NCBI GenBank assembly: GCA_964509075.1
Contig: CAZDWC010000006.1
Location: forward strand, 160,610 to 224,609
DNA: 64,000 nucleotides
From: UBA7239 sp964509075
GTDB taxonomy: Bacteria > Pseudomonadota > Gammaproteobacteria > Pseudomonadales > UBA7239
Reading direction: 5' to 3'
The position numbers were made by a program, and so were the translations under genes. Position 1 is the stretch's first letter. Every line of letters begins with the position of its first letter. Under the pieces are notes generated by a model. That model was not told the DNA's origin and made no database searches. It was given only the letters and a program-made list of their open reading frames with translations. This document shows, piece by piece, positions 52,294 through 60,082 of the stretch.

Positions 52294-52492
52294 TTGCCGC
52301 TACTCTCCCGGCTGGCCGCACCACTGGGCAGGTGTCGCTGGTGCCAGACAATCCAGTCGGCCTCCATGTCGCCGCGTTTGGCAACGACGCAAATTATCGC
52401 CAATTGCGCCGGGCCTGTCTGTCAGTAAAAGTGGAATGGTTTTGTACGATATTTCTTACAGTCTGGCTTCACATTTTGCGGATTGGTCTGGT
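52294..52492. other. Non-coding interval after the methylase
   Basis: No reading frame here looks like a gene. The stretch begins with GC-rich sequence similar to the end of the methylase gene and becomes AT-rich toward 52492. No terminator hairpin with a T-run was found. Confidence 0.4.
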
Positions 52493-52816
52493 TTACTTGT
52501 TTTCAATGATCCGCGTGATGATTGAGAATATTTCTAGCACGGAGGCTTGTTGTGCCCTGGTCATGCCTTGAAAAGTATCCAGTGCGTGCAGCGTCTCTGG
52601 TGGTACACGTCGCTCATTGAGCTCACCTTTCATTAGATAGTCTAGCGACTCATTCAGGACGGTGGATAGTGTTATCCATTGGCTGTGTGTCGGCATTGCG
52701 TTGTCCGCTTCGATGCGGCATATGCGTGATTTGTTGATCCCTGTCTCGGCTTCCAGGGTTGCGAGTGACCACTTTTTTGCTTTCCGTGCACGTTTGATGC
52801 GTGCGCCCGGTGTCAT
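52493..52816 (-). CDS. XRE-family regulator, 107 aa
   Basis: ARIKRARKAKKWSLATLEAETGINKSRICRIEADNAMPT is a helix-turn-helix; the C-terminus (ALDTFQGMTRAQQASVLEIFSIITRIIENK) is helical and may dimerise. It is divergent from the 67-aa gene at 52944, with a palindrome between. A second small repressor, distinct from cI. Confidence 0.82.
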   Translation of the reverse strand: MTPGARIKRARKAKKWSLATLEAETGINKSRICRIEADNAMPTHSQWITLSTVLNESLDYLMKGELNERRVPPETLHALDTFQGMTRAQQASVLEIFSIITRIIENK

Positions 52817-52837
52817 GTTGTTTAATTGGCAATTTTT

Positions 52838-52860
52838 TATATTGGAATGTTTTCAATATA
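52838..52860. promoter_or_regulatory. Palindrome in the divergent promoter of the XRE regulator
   Basis: Seven-base arms TATATTG (52838-52844) and CAATATA (52854-52860) in an AT-rich intergenic stretch, a likely binding site for the adjacent regulator. Confidence 0.6.
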
Positions 52861-52943
52861 GCAATATTTGGGTGTTTTGTGTGGCCTGATTTTCAGTGCT
52901 CTGGTAAAAAGCCATGCTTTCCAATAACGGACTTGGGAGATTT

Positions 52944-53147
52944 ATGGCTAGGGTAGTAGCAGTGCAGCTGGGCTTGCTTGACAACAGGCCGCTGATTTGG
53001 ATTGAAGATGGGGTCGATTTATTTCCAGCACATCCATCATGCGTGTTGCAAGATGACGAGGTGAATGCTGGTAGAGATATGGTTTACCGCTCTGGCTATG
53101 CACATGGGTATGCAGACGCCATGTATGGGATAGCGCCTGAACTTTAG
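52944..53147 (+). CDS. Small phage protein, 67 aa, unknown
   Basis: Starts MARVVAVQLGLLDNRPLIWIEDGVDLFPAHPSC and ends YAHGYADAMYGIAPEL. GGGAG precedes ATG 52944. Acidic and soluble. Last gene before attR; followed by a terminator. No family recognised. Confidence 0.6.
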   Translation: MARVVAVQLGLLDNRPLIWIEDGVDLFPAHPSCVLQDDEVNAGRDMVYRSGYAHGYADAMYGIAPEL

Positions 53148-53219
53148 TGGTGCCGGGCGGTTGACAATCCGGGCTAGGCACCGGACCAGCTGATTCCCCT
53201 TGCGGGTATTCTATTCGCT

Positions 53220-53247
53220 GCCACCCGGCGTTGCGGGTGGCCTTTTT
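53220..53247 (+). terminator. Terminator at the right end of the prophage
   Basis: GCCACCC/GGGTGGC arms (53220-53226, 53235-53241) followed by CTTTTT. Between it and attR (53248-53477) there is no gene, only the right phage arm. Confidence 0.88.
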
Positions 53248-53355
53248 CGTGTGGCCATCACGGCCTAGCTATGAGCTTGTGCCGTTGTCACGCGGCATGC
53301 GCATTATGCCTTTGTCCGTGGCTTTTCGACACCTGAGAGTCCTGAAAGGCATTCC

Positions 53356-53374
53356 TGCCACACTTTTGCCACAC
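53356..53374 (+). promoter_or_regulatory. Tandem integrase arm-type sites, right arm
   Basis: TGCCACAC (53356-53363) followed by TTTTGCCACAC (53364-53374), the same tandem as beside the integrase gene at 17689. It lies about 100 bases inside attR. Confidence 0.65.
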
Positions 53375-53477
53375 TTTACATGGCAAATAGCGATGCAGTC
53401 CGATTAAGTGGAAATTATCTTTCCTTTTCAATTCAATGTGTTGCGATGTAACTCATTGATAAAAAAGAGCCTTTATA

Positions 53478-53526
53478 GGATTGTGATTCCGGCCGTCGTG
53501 GGTTCAAGTCCCATCAGCCACCCCAT
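53478..53526 (+). other. attR core (3' part of tRNA-His)
   Basis: A 49-bp copy of 17599-17647. Only the 3' part of the tRNA is present and the preceding bases do not form a D-arm, so it is not a functional tRNA. Confidence 0.95.
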
Positions 53527-53561
53527 CTTTACACGCTCGTCTTCTCTTCTCTGGAAGCGCT

Positions 53562-55124
53562 GTGGCAGATTTGCTAGATTGCCCTGCCGCCACCTGTGAT
53601 GCTCTTGTGAATAAAAAATCTGGCCGACATCTGCTGCCCGAAGGCTTGTGCCTGATGCTGGTGCTGTTGTCGGCTCTTTGGTTGCGCTGGGATGTTCATC
53701 CACAAACCTATTTTGCCGATGAGTTGATTCCGCATGCTGTTGTGCAGCATATGCTGGACAGTCACACGCTGGACACCAACTGGGAGCATGCCGATTGGCG
53801 CGGTGACTTCGCCGGCGGATTCTACAATCTGAAACAATACAATTTCTCCAGTTATCACACGACGTTGTGGTGTGCGCGCCAGCTGGCTGTGTTTGCCGGG
53901 TTCGGCGATGTGCGGGATCTGCCGTTGTACCGTGTCTGTTCCGTGTTTTTCCAGTTGCTGACATTGCTGCTGGTGTTTTTCATTGCCCGAAGACTGGCGG
54001 GCGCCGTTGCGGGTGTGCTGGCGGCCAGTGCCTTTGCCTGGATGCCGCAGGCAGTGATCGATGCCCATTACGCCCGTCCGGAATCCTTTGTCATGTTGCT
54101 GGTGGCGCTTGCTGCATGGTTGGCGTTGCGTGCGCGTGATTCAGGAATGGTTGTTCATGATGGTTTGGCTGCTGCTGTGTGGGGAGTTGCTGTTGCCTGC
54201 AAGTTCAGTTTTGCACCTATGGCGTTGTTGGCCTGGGCAGGGTCAGGTTTCAGGTCGCTTTCGGTGCCTGCCTTGCTGCGCTGGCCGATTTTTTTTGTTG
54301 CAGGCGTGTTCGTTTCTGCGCCATATGTCTTACTGGACTTCTCCGGCTTTCTGCATGGTATTCATTTGCTGCTCAATCAATACAGTGCCGAGCCAGTATC
54401 GGAATCATGGCTCGATACCGTGATACCTTCAGCTGCAGAGCTGTTTCCATATTTGCATGATTTTTTTGGTTGGCCTTTCGGGGTGTTGGTGGCGTTGTCG
54501 CTGTTTTCGAAAAGGAAGGTTTTGCGCTGCTTTGCTGTCGGCGTGCTGGCGGTGAGTGTTTTGTATCTGTTGATCTTTGCAAAAGCCACTGTTTTTTTTG
54601 AGCGAAACCTCAGTCATCTATTGCCGCTGTGGTCGGTGTGTTTTGCCTTGGGGGTCCAGGTTCTGTTGCGGCAGCTGCAACTTTTTTCGTGTCGGACATC
54701 ATGGGCAAGCTTGGCCGCAGTCCTGCTGTCATTGTCGGCGTTGGCCTACGGTGCACATTTGTCCTGGAAAATCGTTGATGTGATTTTCCATAATGCGGAT
54801 GTTTGGCGGAAGCAGTTGGTGGATCATGATACTGCGGTCCTGGATCGTCATGCTGCGTCGAGAGTGCTGGCGATGCGCTGGATTCCTGATGAAAGCAAGC
54901 TGGGAAGCCTGCCGGCTGATGTTGTAATCCGCATGCCGGTGGCACAGCAGAAATATAGGATGCTGGTGCGTGAAATCTTCCAGTCTCACGGCTATGTTTT
55001 TTCAGAGTCTGTTGCCATGCCACTCGGGGAGCTGGCCTATAGCCAGTTGCAGATCAATCATCTGCCTGCTGCTTATGATTACTACGTCCATGACGATCGA
55101 TTGAAGGCGAGGATGCCGCCATGA
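53562..55124 (+). CDS. GT39/ArnT-like membrane glycosyltransferase
   Basis: 520 residues with about ten or more hydrophobic segments. The first periplasmic loop, WDVHPQTYFADELIPHAVVQHML, has the Asp-Glu pair expected of dolichyl/undecaprenyl-phosphate sugar transferases (PMT/ArnT type). LAGAVAGVLAASAFAWMPQAVIDAHYARPESFVMLLVALAAWLALRAR is typical of the family. GTG start with GGAAG upstream. It begins 35 bases after attR, so before integration it followed tRNA-His directly. Substrate unknown; probably lipid or surface glycan modification. Confidence 0.78.
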   Translation: MADLLDCPAATCDALVNKKSGRHLLPEGLCLMLVLLSALWLRWDVHPQTYFADELIPHAVVQHMLDSHTLDTNWEHADWRGDFAGGFYNLKQYNFSSYHTTLWCARQLAVFAGFGDVRDLPLYRVCSVFFQLLTLLLVFFIARRLAGAVAGVLAASAFAWMPQAVIDAHYARPESFVMLLVALAAWLALRARDSGMVVHDGLAAAVWGVAVACKFSFAPMALLAWAGSGFRSLSVPALLRWPIFFVAGVFVSAPYVLLDFSGFLHGIHLLLNQYSAEPVSESWLDTVIPSAAELFPYLHDFFGWPFGVLVALSLFSKRKVLRCFAVGVLAVSVLYLLIFAKATVFFERNLSHLLPLWSVCFALGVQVLLRQLQLFSCRTSWASLAAVLLSLSALAYGAHLSWKIVDVIFHNADVWRKQLVDHDTAVLDRHAASRVLAMRWIPDESKLGSLPADVVIRMPVAQQKYRMLVREIFQSHGYVFSESVAMPLGELAYSQLQINHLPAAYDYYVHDDRLKARMPP

Positions 55125-56185
55125 ACAAAAAACGTTACTGTGTATTTTCGTTGGTTTTTTTTATGCTGCTGCTGTTGGTGACGGTTGCCGGTGTCGAGGT
55201 CGCCATCCCAAGGGCATTTGGTAAATGGTGGGGTAGTATCAATCTGGTTGGCAATCCAGATCATCGCATGACGCGCGACCAGTACAGCGATGTCAATGCT
55301 GATGGTGTTCGCTGTGCCCGCGAAGCGGAAGACTTTCGTGAAGAGGATTACAACATCATCGTTCTCGGTGATTCTTTTGTATATGGCATGTTTCTTGGGA
55401 GACAGGACACCATACCCTATCGTCTGGAACAGCTGGCGCGCGAAGCTGGTTACGCGCATGTCAATGTTATTAATTATGGCTGGATTTCATCGTCGCCATA
55501 TCTTTCATTGCGTCTGTTAAAAGATATCGGCAAGAAATACAAGCCGGATATGGTGATTGAAGTCGTTGATATGACGGATGTCTGGGACGACACGTTTTAT
55601 CGTCGCGCCGTGGAGCGCAAAGGTTTTTTTGCGGTTGGCCACTGGATCCCGGCGACAACATTACTGCTTGGTAAATGGGGGCGTGAAGTCATCAGGAAAG
55701 ACTGGTATTCGAAAACGCTGTGGGGTGTGCCCTGGCAACGCTATTTTGCGATGGAGCGGCCGCTGGAGGCGTCGCGTCCTTATCTTGATGCGCTGGCAAG
55801 CAATCTTGACGAAACTGATCGCTATGTCGAGCAGGAACTGCACGCACGGTTTGTCACTTTCATCATGCCGCGTTCCGTGCAGTACAGCGCGCGCGAAACA
55901 CCGGACGACAAAAGCGATGAATATACGCGGCTCGGGCCATACTCGCTGGAACCTTTTCGTTATTTTGACGAGGTGGCTCCCCGGAAATCCTATCCCCTGA
56001 TTTCTCTGCTGGATGATTTTCGCAATACGTCGGTGTTTCCCTTGACCTTCCCCCACGATCCGCATCACACCTCTGAGGGCAACAAGGAATCGGCGCGTTT
56101 TATCTGGAATCACCTCCAGCGGCGGGATTTGTTGTCGGGGCTTGTGGTGCCGACGGCGCAGCCGGTAGCCGCTCCTGGCGGTTGA
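55121..56185 (+). CDS. SGNH/GDSL-like hydrolase, membrane-anchored
   Basis: 354 residues. N-terminal anchor (YCVFSLVFFMLLLLVTVAGVEVAIP). IIVLGDSFVYGMFLGRQDTIPYRLEQLA is the GDS block; VNVINYGWISSSPYLSLRLL gives the Gly/Asn region; DPHHTSEGNKESARFIW carries the Asp-x-x-His. ATGA overlap with the GT39-like gene indicates a two-gene unit, possibly for acyl or sugar decoration of an envelope glycan. Confidence 0.78.
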   Translation: MNKKRYCVFSLVFFMLLLLVTVAGVEVAIPRAFGKWWGSINLVGNPDHRMTRDQYSDVNADGVRCAREAEDFREEDYNIIVLGDSFVYGMFLGRQDTIPYRLEQLAREAGYAHVNVINYGWISSSPYLSLRLLKDIGKKYKPDMVIEVVDMTDVWDDTFYRRAVERKGFFAVGHWIPATTLLLGKWGREVIRKDWYSKTLWGVPWQRYFAMERPLEASRPYLDALASNLDETDRYVEQELHARFVTFIMPRSVQYSARETPDDKSDEYTRLGPYSLEPFRYFDEVAPRKSYPLISLLDDFRNTSVFPLTFPHDPHHTSEGNKESARFIWNHLQRRDLLSGLVVPTAQPVAAPGG

Positions 56186-56281
56186 TACGACCTCCTGCTG
56201 ATTGGTCTTGGACCCACAAGCGGTTACCATCGGCGCACCTGATTTCGACCCTTTCCGTTTTATTTTCTGAGGAGTTCATCC

Positions 56282-57826
56282 ATGGCTATTTTTGAACGTA
56301 TTGCCGAGACCGCCGACGGCCATCGCCGTCTGCAATTGACCAGCCCTGCTACGCTGGAGCCGATCGGTGAGTTGATCTGCGCCTCGGAAGCGGATGTACA
56401 GGCGGCTGTGGCCAAGGCGCGCAAGGCGCAGCCGGCATGGGGTGCCAAATCCATTGAAGAGCGTGTGCAGCATTTGCTGAAGTTGCGCGAAGTGATCCTG
56501 GCCGAGCAGGATCGCATCGTGGAAACCGTTATCCGCGAAACCGGCAAGCCGATGCAGGATGCGCTGACCTTCGAGGTCTATGCGGTGTGCGATTTCATTT
56601 CCTACTGGTGCAAGCAGGCGCGCAAGACGCTGAAAGACGAAGTGATGCGTGCGCCGGGCCTCATGAGCCTGATGAAGAAGGTCTACCTGACTTACAAGCC
56701 GCTGGGCGTTATCGGTGTCATTACACCGTGGAACGGGCCTTTCGTGCTCACCGCCAACCCCGGTGTGCAGGCGATCCTCGCCGGCAACAGCGTCGTGATC
56801 AAGGGCTCTGAAGTGACGCCGTATTCGGCCAAGCTGTTTGAAGAACTCTGCTTGCAGGCCGGTATTCCGGAAGGCGTGGTGCAGGTATTGAATGGCGATG
56901 GCCAGACCGGCTCGGATCTGACCCGCGCCGACGTGAACAAGATTTCCTTCACAGGTTCTGTTGCCACAGGCAAGAAAATTGCTGCTGTCTGCGCCGAGCG
57001 CCTGATTCCGGTGACGCTGGAGCTGGGTGGCAAGGACGCGATGATCGTCTGTGCCGATGCCGATCTCGACGCAGCCGTGCACGGCGCTGTGTGGGGCGGT
57101 TGCGTCAACACCGGTCACTTCTGCTGCGGCATCGAGCGCATCTATGTCGAAGCGCCGGTTTATGACGAATTTGTGCGCCGCGCCACCGAGATGGCAAAAG
57201 CGATCCGCCAGGGCCAGAAACACGGCGTCAATGAAGATCTGGGTGCGGTGTTCTGGGATCGCCAGCTCGCCATCATGGAAGCGCATGTGAAAGATGCTGT
57301 TGATCGAGGCGCTAAAATTCTTGCTGGCGGTCGTCGCAATCCGGATCTGAAAGGCCTCTATTACGAAGCCACCATCATGGTGGATGTGAAAGAAGATTTC
57401 GATGTGATGACACAGGAAACCTTTGGGCCGATCCTGCCTATCGTCAAGTTCAACACCATTGACGAAGCCATCGAAAAAGCCAATAACTCCGTTTACGGGT
57501 TGCACGGCAGTGTCTGGACCAAGGATGTGGAGAAGGGTATTGCCATCGCCAAGCGCGTGGAAACCGGCTCCATGGCAGTCAACGATATCGGCATGATGTA
57601 CGGCGTGGCCAATGCGCCGTTTGGCGGCGTGAAAGAAAGTGGTGTGGGTTCGGTGAATGGCCAGAACGGTTTGCGCGGCTACTCGCATTGCATGCCCATC
57701 GTTGTCGGTCGCTATGGCGGCGCCGACACCGGCTACCCGCACGACCAGAAAAAATTCGACCAGATGAAATGGATCATGAACTTCATGTGGAAGAATCCGG
57801 TCGGACGTTTCCTGTTCGGCGGTTGA
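56282..57826 (+). CDS. NAD(P)-dependent aldehyde dehydrogenase
   Basis: 514 residues. YKPLGVIGVITPWNGPFVLTANPGVQAILAGNSVVIKGSE and ISFTGSVATGKKIA bind the cofactor. Catalytic Glu lies in TLELGGKDA (residue 247), and Cys in GHFCCGIER (residue 281, first of two cysteines). TFGPILPIVKF is also conserved. Cytosolic. Substrate cannot be told from sequence. GAGGAG lies nine bases upstream of ATG, with its own leader after the SGNH gene. Confidence 0.93.
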   Translation: MAIFERIAETADGHRRLQLTSPATLEPIGELICASEADVQAAVAKARKAQPAWGAKSIEERVQHLLKLREVILAEQDRIVETVIRETGKPMQDALTFEVYAVCDFISYWCKQARKTLKDEVMRAPGLMSLMKKVYLTYKPLGVIGVITPWNGPFVLTANPGVQAILAGNSVVIKGSEVTPYSAKLFEELCLQAGIPEGVVQVLNGDGQTGSDLTRADVNKISFTGSVATGKKIAAVCAERLIPVTLELGGKDAMIVCADADLDAAVHGAVWGGCVNTGHFCCGIERIYVEAPVYDEFVRRATEMAKAIRQGQKHGVNEDLGAVFWDRQLAIMEAHVKDAVDRGAKILAGGRRNPDLKGLYYEATIMVDVKEDFDVMTQETFGPILPIVKFNTIDEAIEKANNSVYGLHGSVWTKDVEKGIAIAKRVETGSMAVNDIGMMYGVANAPFGGVKESGVGSVNGQNGLRGYSHCMPIVVGRYGGADTGYPHDQKKFDQMKWIMNFMWKNPVGRFLFGG

Positions 57827-57843
57827 TGCGCAGGCTGTCACCG

Positions 57844-57878
57844 AGGGGTCTGGCCCGTGGGGTCAGGCCCCTTTTTCT
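57844..57878 (+). terminator. Terminator built from a GGGGTCAG-type palindrome
   Basis: AGGGGTCTGGCC and GGGTCAGGCCCCT are imperfectly complementary and followed by TTTTTCTT. The same GGGGTCAGNCC motif recurs in ccmH at 58281 and 58332. Confidence 0.75.
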
Positions 57879-57891
57879 TATATGAGGTTTT

Positions 57892-59325
57892 ATGCAATTT
57901 TTTGTCAGGTTGATCGGTCTTTGGTTGCTGGCGGCGTCTGTGTTTGCGGCCATCGAAACCTACGATTTCCAGAATGACGACCAGCGTGCGCGCTACCGCC
58001 AACTTGCGGAAGAGCTGCGTTGCCCGAAATGCCAGAACCAGAATCTGGCCGATTCGGATTCGCAGATTGCGGCGGATTTGCGGCGAGAATTGCATCGCTT
58101 GTTGCTTGAGGGGCAAAGCAACGAGCAGATTGTGGATTTCATGCGCGAGCGTTACGGCGACTTCGTGATGTACCGTCCGCCGCTGCAGAACAACACACTA
58201 CTGTTGTGGCTGGGGCCGCCGGCATTGTTGTTGCTGGTGGCTGCTGCGCTGTGGTGGTCGCGCCGTCACGCTGTCGTGTCGGGGTCAGATCCTGAGGGAC
58301 AGACTCGGGATGCGCCTGTGTCTTCGATGTCGGGGTCAGACCCACAGGGCCTGACCCCTCGTTTTGTGAATGCGCTGTCTGTACTGGCGATTGTGCTGGT
58401 GGCTGTGCTGTCGCTGTATTTGTACCACTCTCTCGGTGCGGCGCAGGCATTGCGCATCACCGAAGCGGGCACGCGTCTTTTTAGTGGTCAGGTGCCGGCA
58501 GCAGAGTCTGCGCAGGCGCAGGAGGAATTGCTGGCGGAGCTCGATGCCTGGCTTGCCCGCCATCCGGATCAGGAAAAGTTCCTGTACATGCGCGCGCGCT
58601 TGTTGGCAGAAGGCGGTGCATGGCAGCGTGCAGCAGGGGATTATCAACAGCTGCTTGCGCGTTTTCCGGATCAGGACAACCTGCTCGCCGAGTATGCGCA
58701 GGTGCTTTTTCTGCAGAATGATCGCGTGTTGACGACGGACGCAGCGGCGTTTCTCGATCAGGCCCTGCAACTCAATCCGCACAATGTCACGGCACTGGGA
58801 TTGCTGGGCATGCAGGCTTTCGAGAAGCAGGATTACCGCAAGGCGGTTTCATTGTGGCAGCGTTTGCTGGCTGGTCTGCCACCCGGCAGTCCGCAGGCCG
58901 AGACCATTGCCAGCGGTATTGCCAGTGCGAAGAGCAAAGGCAATCTTGTTGATGCCGATGTGCAAGCCGCTGTTGCCGATATTCGCCTCTCTGTACAGGT
59001 GGTTGTCGATGCAGCGGCACAGGCAAAAGCCGATGAGCCGGTGTTCGTATTGCTGCGTGCCGTGAATGGCCCGCGCATGCCTCTTGCTGCTGTTAAGACA
59101 ACGGTGGCAGCGCTGAAGCAACCGGTGTTGCTGGATACGGCGACATCACCCATGCGCGGACAAGTGGATCTGGCATCGGTGACTGCTTTTGAAGTGGTGG
59201 CCCGTCTGTCGCGCAGCGGTCAGCCGATGGCGGCCAGTGGCGACTGGGAAGCGCGCAGTGCAAGTCTGGCGGCAGGGAAATTGCCATCTGCGTTGACGCT
59301 GACCATCGATAAGGCAGTGCCCTGA
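57892..59325 (+). CDS. ccmH: Cytochrome c maturation protein CcmH/CcmI fusion
   Basis: 477 residues. Signal segment, then CcmH: YRQLAEELRCPKCQNQNLADSDSQIAADLRRELHRLLLEGQSNEQIVDFMRERYGDFVMYRPPL, with redox Cys44 and Cys47 for apocytochrome thiol handling. A membrane segment follows (LLLWLGPPALLLLVAAALWW), a linker containing two repeat-derived pieces (GSDPEGQ, GSDPQGL), a second membrane segment (VNALSVLAIVLVAVLSLYLYHSL) and a periplasmic TPR-rich CcmI domain. Other ccm genes are absent nearby, which is unusual, since ccmH normally ends the ccm operon. Confidence 0.92.
   Translation: MQFFVRLIGLWLLAASVFAAIETYDFQNDDQRARYRQLAEELRCPKCQNQNLADSDSQIAADLRRELHRLLLEGQSNEQIVDFMRERYGDFVMYRPPLQNNTLLLWLGPPALLLLVAAALWWSRRHAVVSGSDPEGQTRDAPVSSMSGSDPQGLTPRFVNALSVLAIVLVAVLSLYLYHSLGAAQALRITEAGTRLFSGQVPAAESAQAQEELLAELDAWLARHPDQEKFLYMRARLLAEGGAWQRAAGDYQQLLARFPDQDNLLAEYAQVLFLQNDRVLTTDAAAFLDQALQLNPHNVTALGLLGMQAFEKQDYRKAVSLWQRLLAGLPPGSPQAETIASGIASAKSKGNLVDADVQAAVADIRLSVQVVVDAAAQAKADEPVFVLLRAVNGPRMPLAAVKTTVAALKQPVLLDTATSPMRGQVDLASVTAFEVVARLSRSGQPMAASGDWEARSASLAAGKLPSALTLTIDKAVP
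58281..58358. repeat. Two GGGGTCAG-type palindromes inside ccmH
   Basis: Copies at 58281-58307 (GGGGTCAGATCC...) and 58332-58358 (GGGGTCAGACCC...CTGACCCC) lie in the linker between the two membrane segments. They are in frame and leave the protein intact. A related palindrome is the terminator at 57844. Confidence 0.75.
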
Positions 59326-59379
59326 AGGTTTGTCTGACGTTCTGCGTTATCATCCACAGGATTCTGACGGAGGTATTTT

Positions 59380-59949
59380 ATGAAACGATTGATTCGCTCT
59401 TCACGGTTGTTGGTTTCGCTACCGTTGGCGCTGTGTGTTGCTTCGGTGGCAATGGCAGATGCATCGGAAGAGCAGTTGAAGAAAATCGTGCAGGACAGCA
59501 AGATCAAGCCGGGTCTGTGGGAAATTCAGCACAAGACAGCTGTAAACGGCCAGGAATTGCCGGACATGCAACAAATGATGGCCAATGTGCCGCCCGGCAT
59601 GCGTGGCCAGGTGGAAGCCATGATGGCGAAAAACGGTGCCGGCATGACCGAGAAAGGTGTTTCGGTTTGCATCACGCAGGAGCAGATCAACAACAACACC
59701 TATGGCATGGATAACAAAGGCCATTGCAAGGTCAGTGATGTGCAGCACAGCGGCAACAGGACGTCGCTGAAAATGCGTTGTGAAGACCCCAAGGGAGAAG
59801 GGGAAACCACGGTGACGCAGATCAGTCCGGTGCAGTGGCAGTCCACCACACGGATGACGATTGAAGAGCAGGGCAAGCCGCAGGCCATCAACAGCGAAGC
59901 CACGGGGCGCTGGCTCAAGGCGGACTGCGGCGCTATCAAGCCGCATTGA
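59380..59949 (+). CDS. DUF3617 periplasmic protein
   Basis: 189 residues. Signal peptide LLVSLPLALCVASVAMADA; then KIKPGLWEIQHKTAVNGQELPD, the DUF3617 hallmark, with Cys pairs (VCITQEQ, HCKVSD, MRCEDP, DCGAIK). GGAGG precedes the ATG. Exported; function of the family unknown. Confidence 0.88.
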   Translation: MKRLIRSSRLLVSLPLALCVASVAMADASEEQLKKIVQDSKIKPGLWEIQHKTAVNGQELPDMQQMMANVPPGMRGQVEAMMAKNGAGMTEKGVSVCITQEQINNNTYGMDNKGHCKVSDVQHSGNRTSLKMRCEDPKGEGETTVTQISPVQWQSTTRMTIEEQGKPQAINSEATGRWLKADCGAIKPH

Positions 59950-60082
59950 TCGGCTATCCAGCCGGCGTAGTGCTTGCCGCTGCAAGTGCTGCGCCGGTAA
60001 ACTGCGCGCCCTGCTTTTTAATGCCCGTCTTGATGCAGCGTTTTGCTGCCCACATCTCGACGAAAGACAGTGAGGTGCCGCA

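Larger units (their letters stand above)
17599..53526. mobile_element. Intact-looking prophage in tRNA-His, ~35.9 kb
   Basis: A 49-bp identical direct repeat (17599-17647 and 53478-53526) flanks an integrase-led phage genome. It has lambda-like regulation, a primase/helicase, a Q-like antiterminator, lysis genes, a GpA-type terminase, an HK97-type head, a P2-type contractile tail and an endolysin. I see no disabled essential gene apart from the cassette insertion at the 3' end of one accessory gene. Virion type would be myovirus. Lambda head genes with a P2 tail is an inference from individual gene families. Confidence 0.93.

Noticed and set aside
52248..52571. Plus-strand 107-codon frame after the methylase
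   Set aside because: No RBS, starts within the methylase gene and ends inside the antisense XRE gene. Composition does not look like a protein family.
53478..53526. Second tRNA-His gene
   Set aside because: Only the 3' part is present; no acceptor 5' strand or D-arm. It is attR.
56276..57841. 521-codon antisense frame opposite the aldehyde dehydrogenase
   Set aside because: Mirror of a GC-rich, codon-biased gene; the plus strand encodes a complete ALDH with all catalytic motifs.
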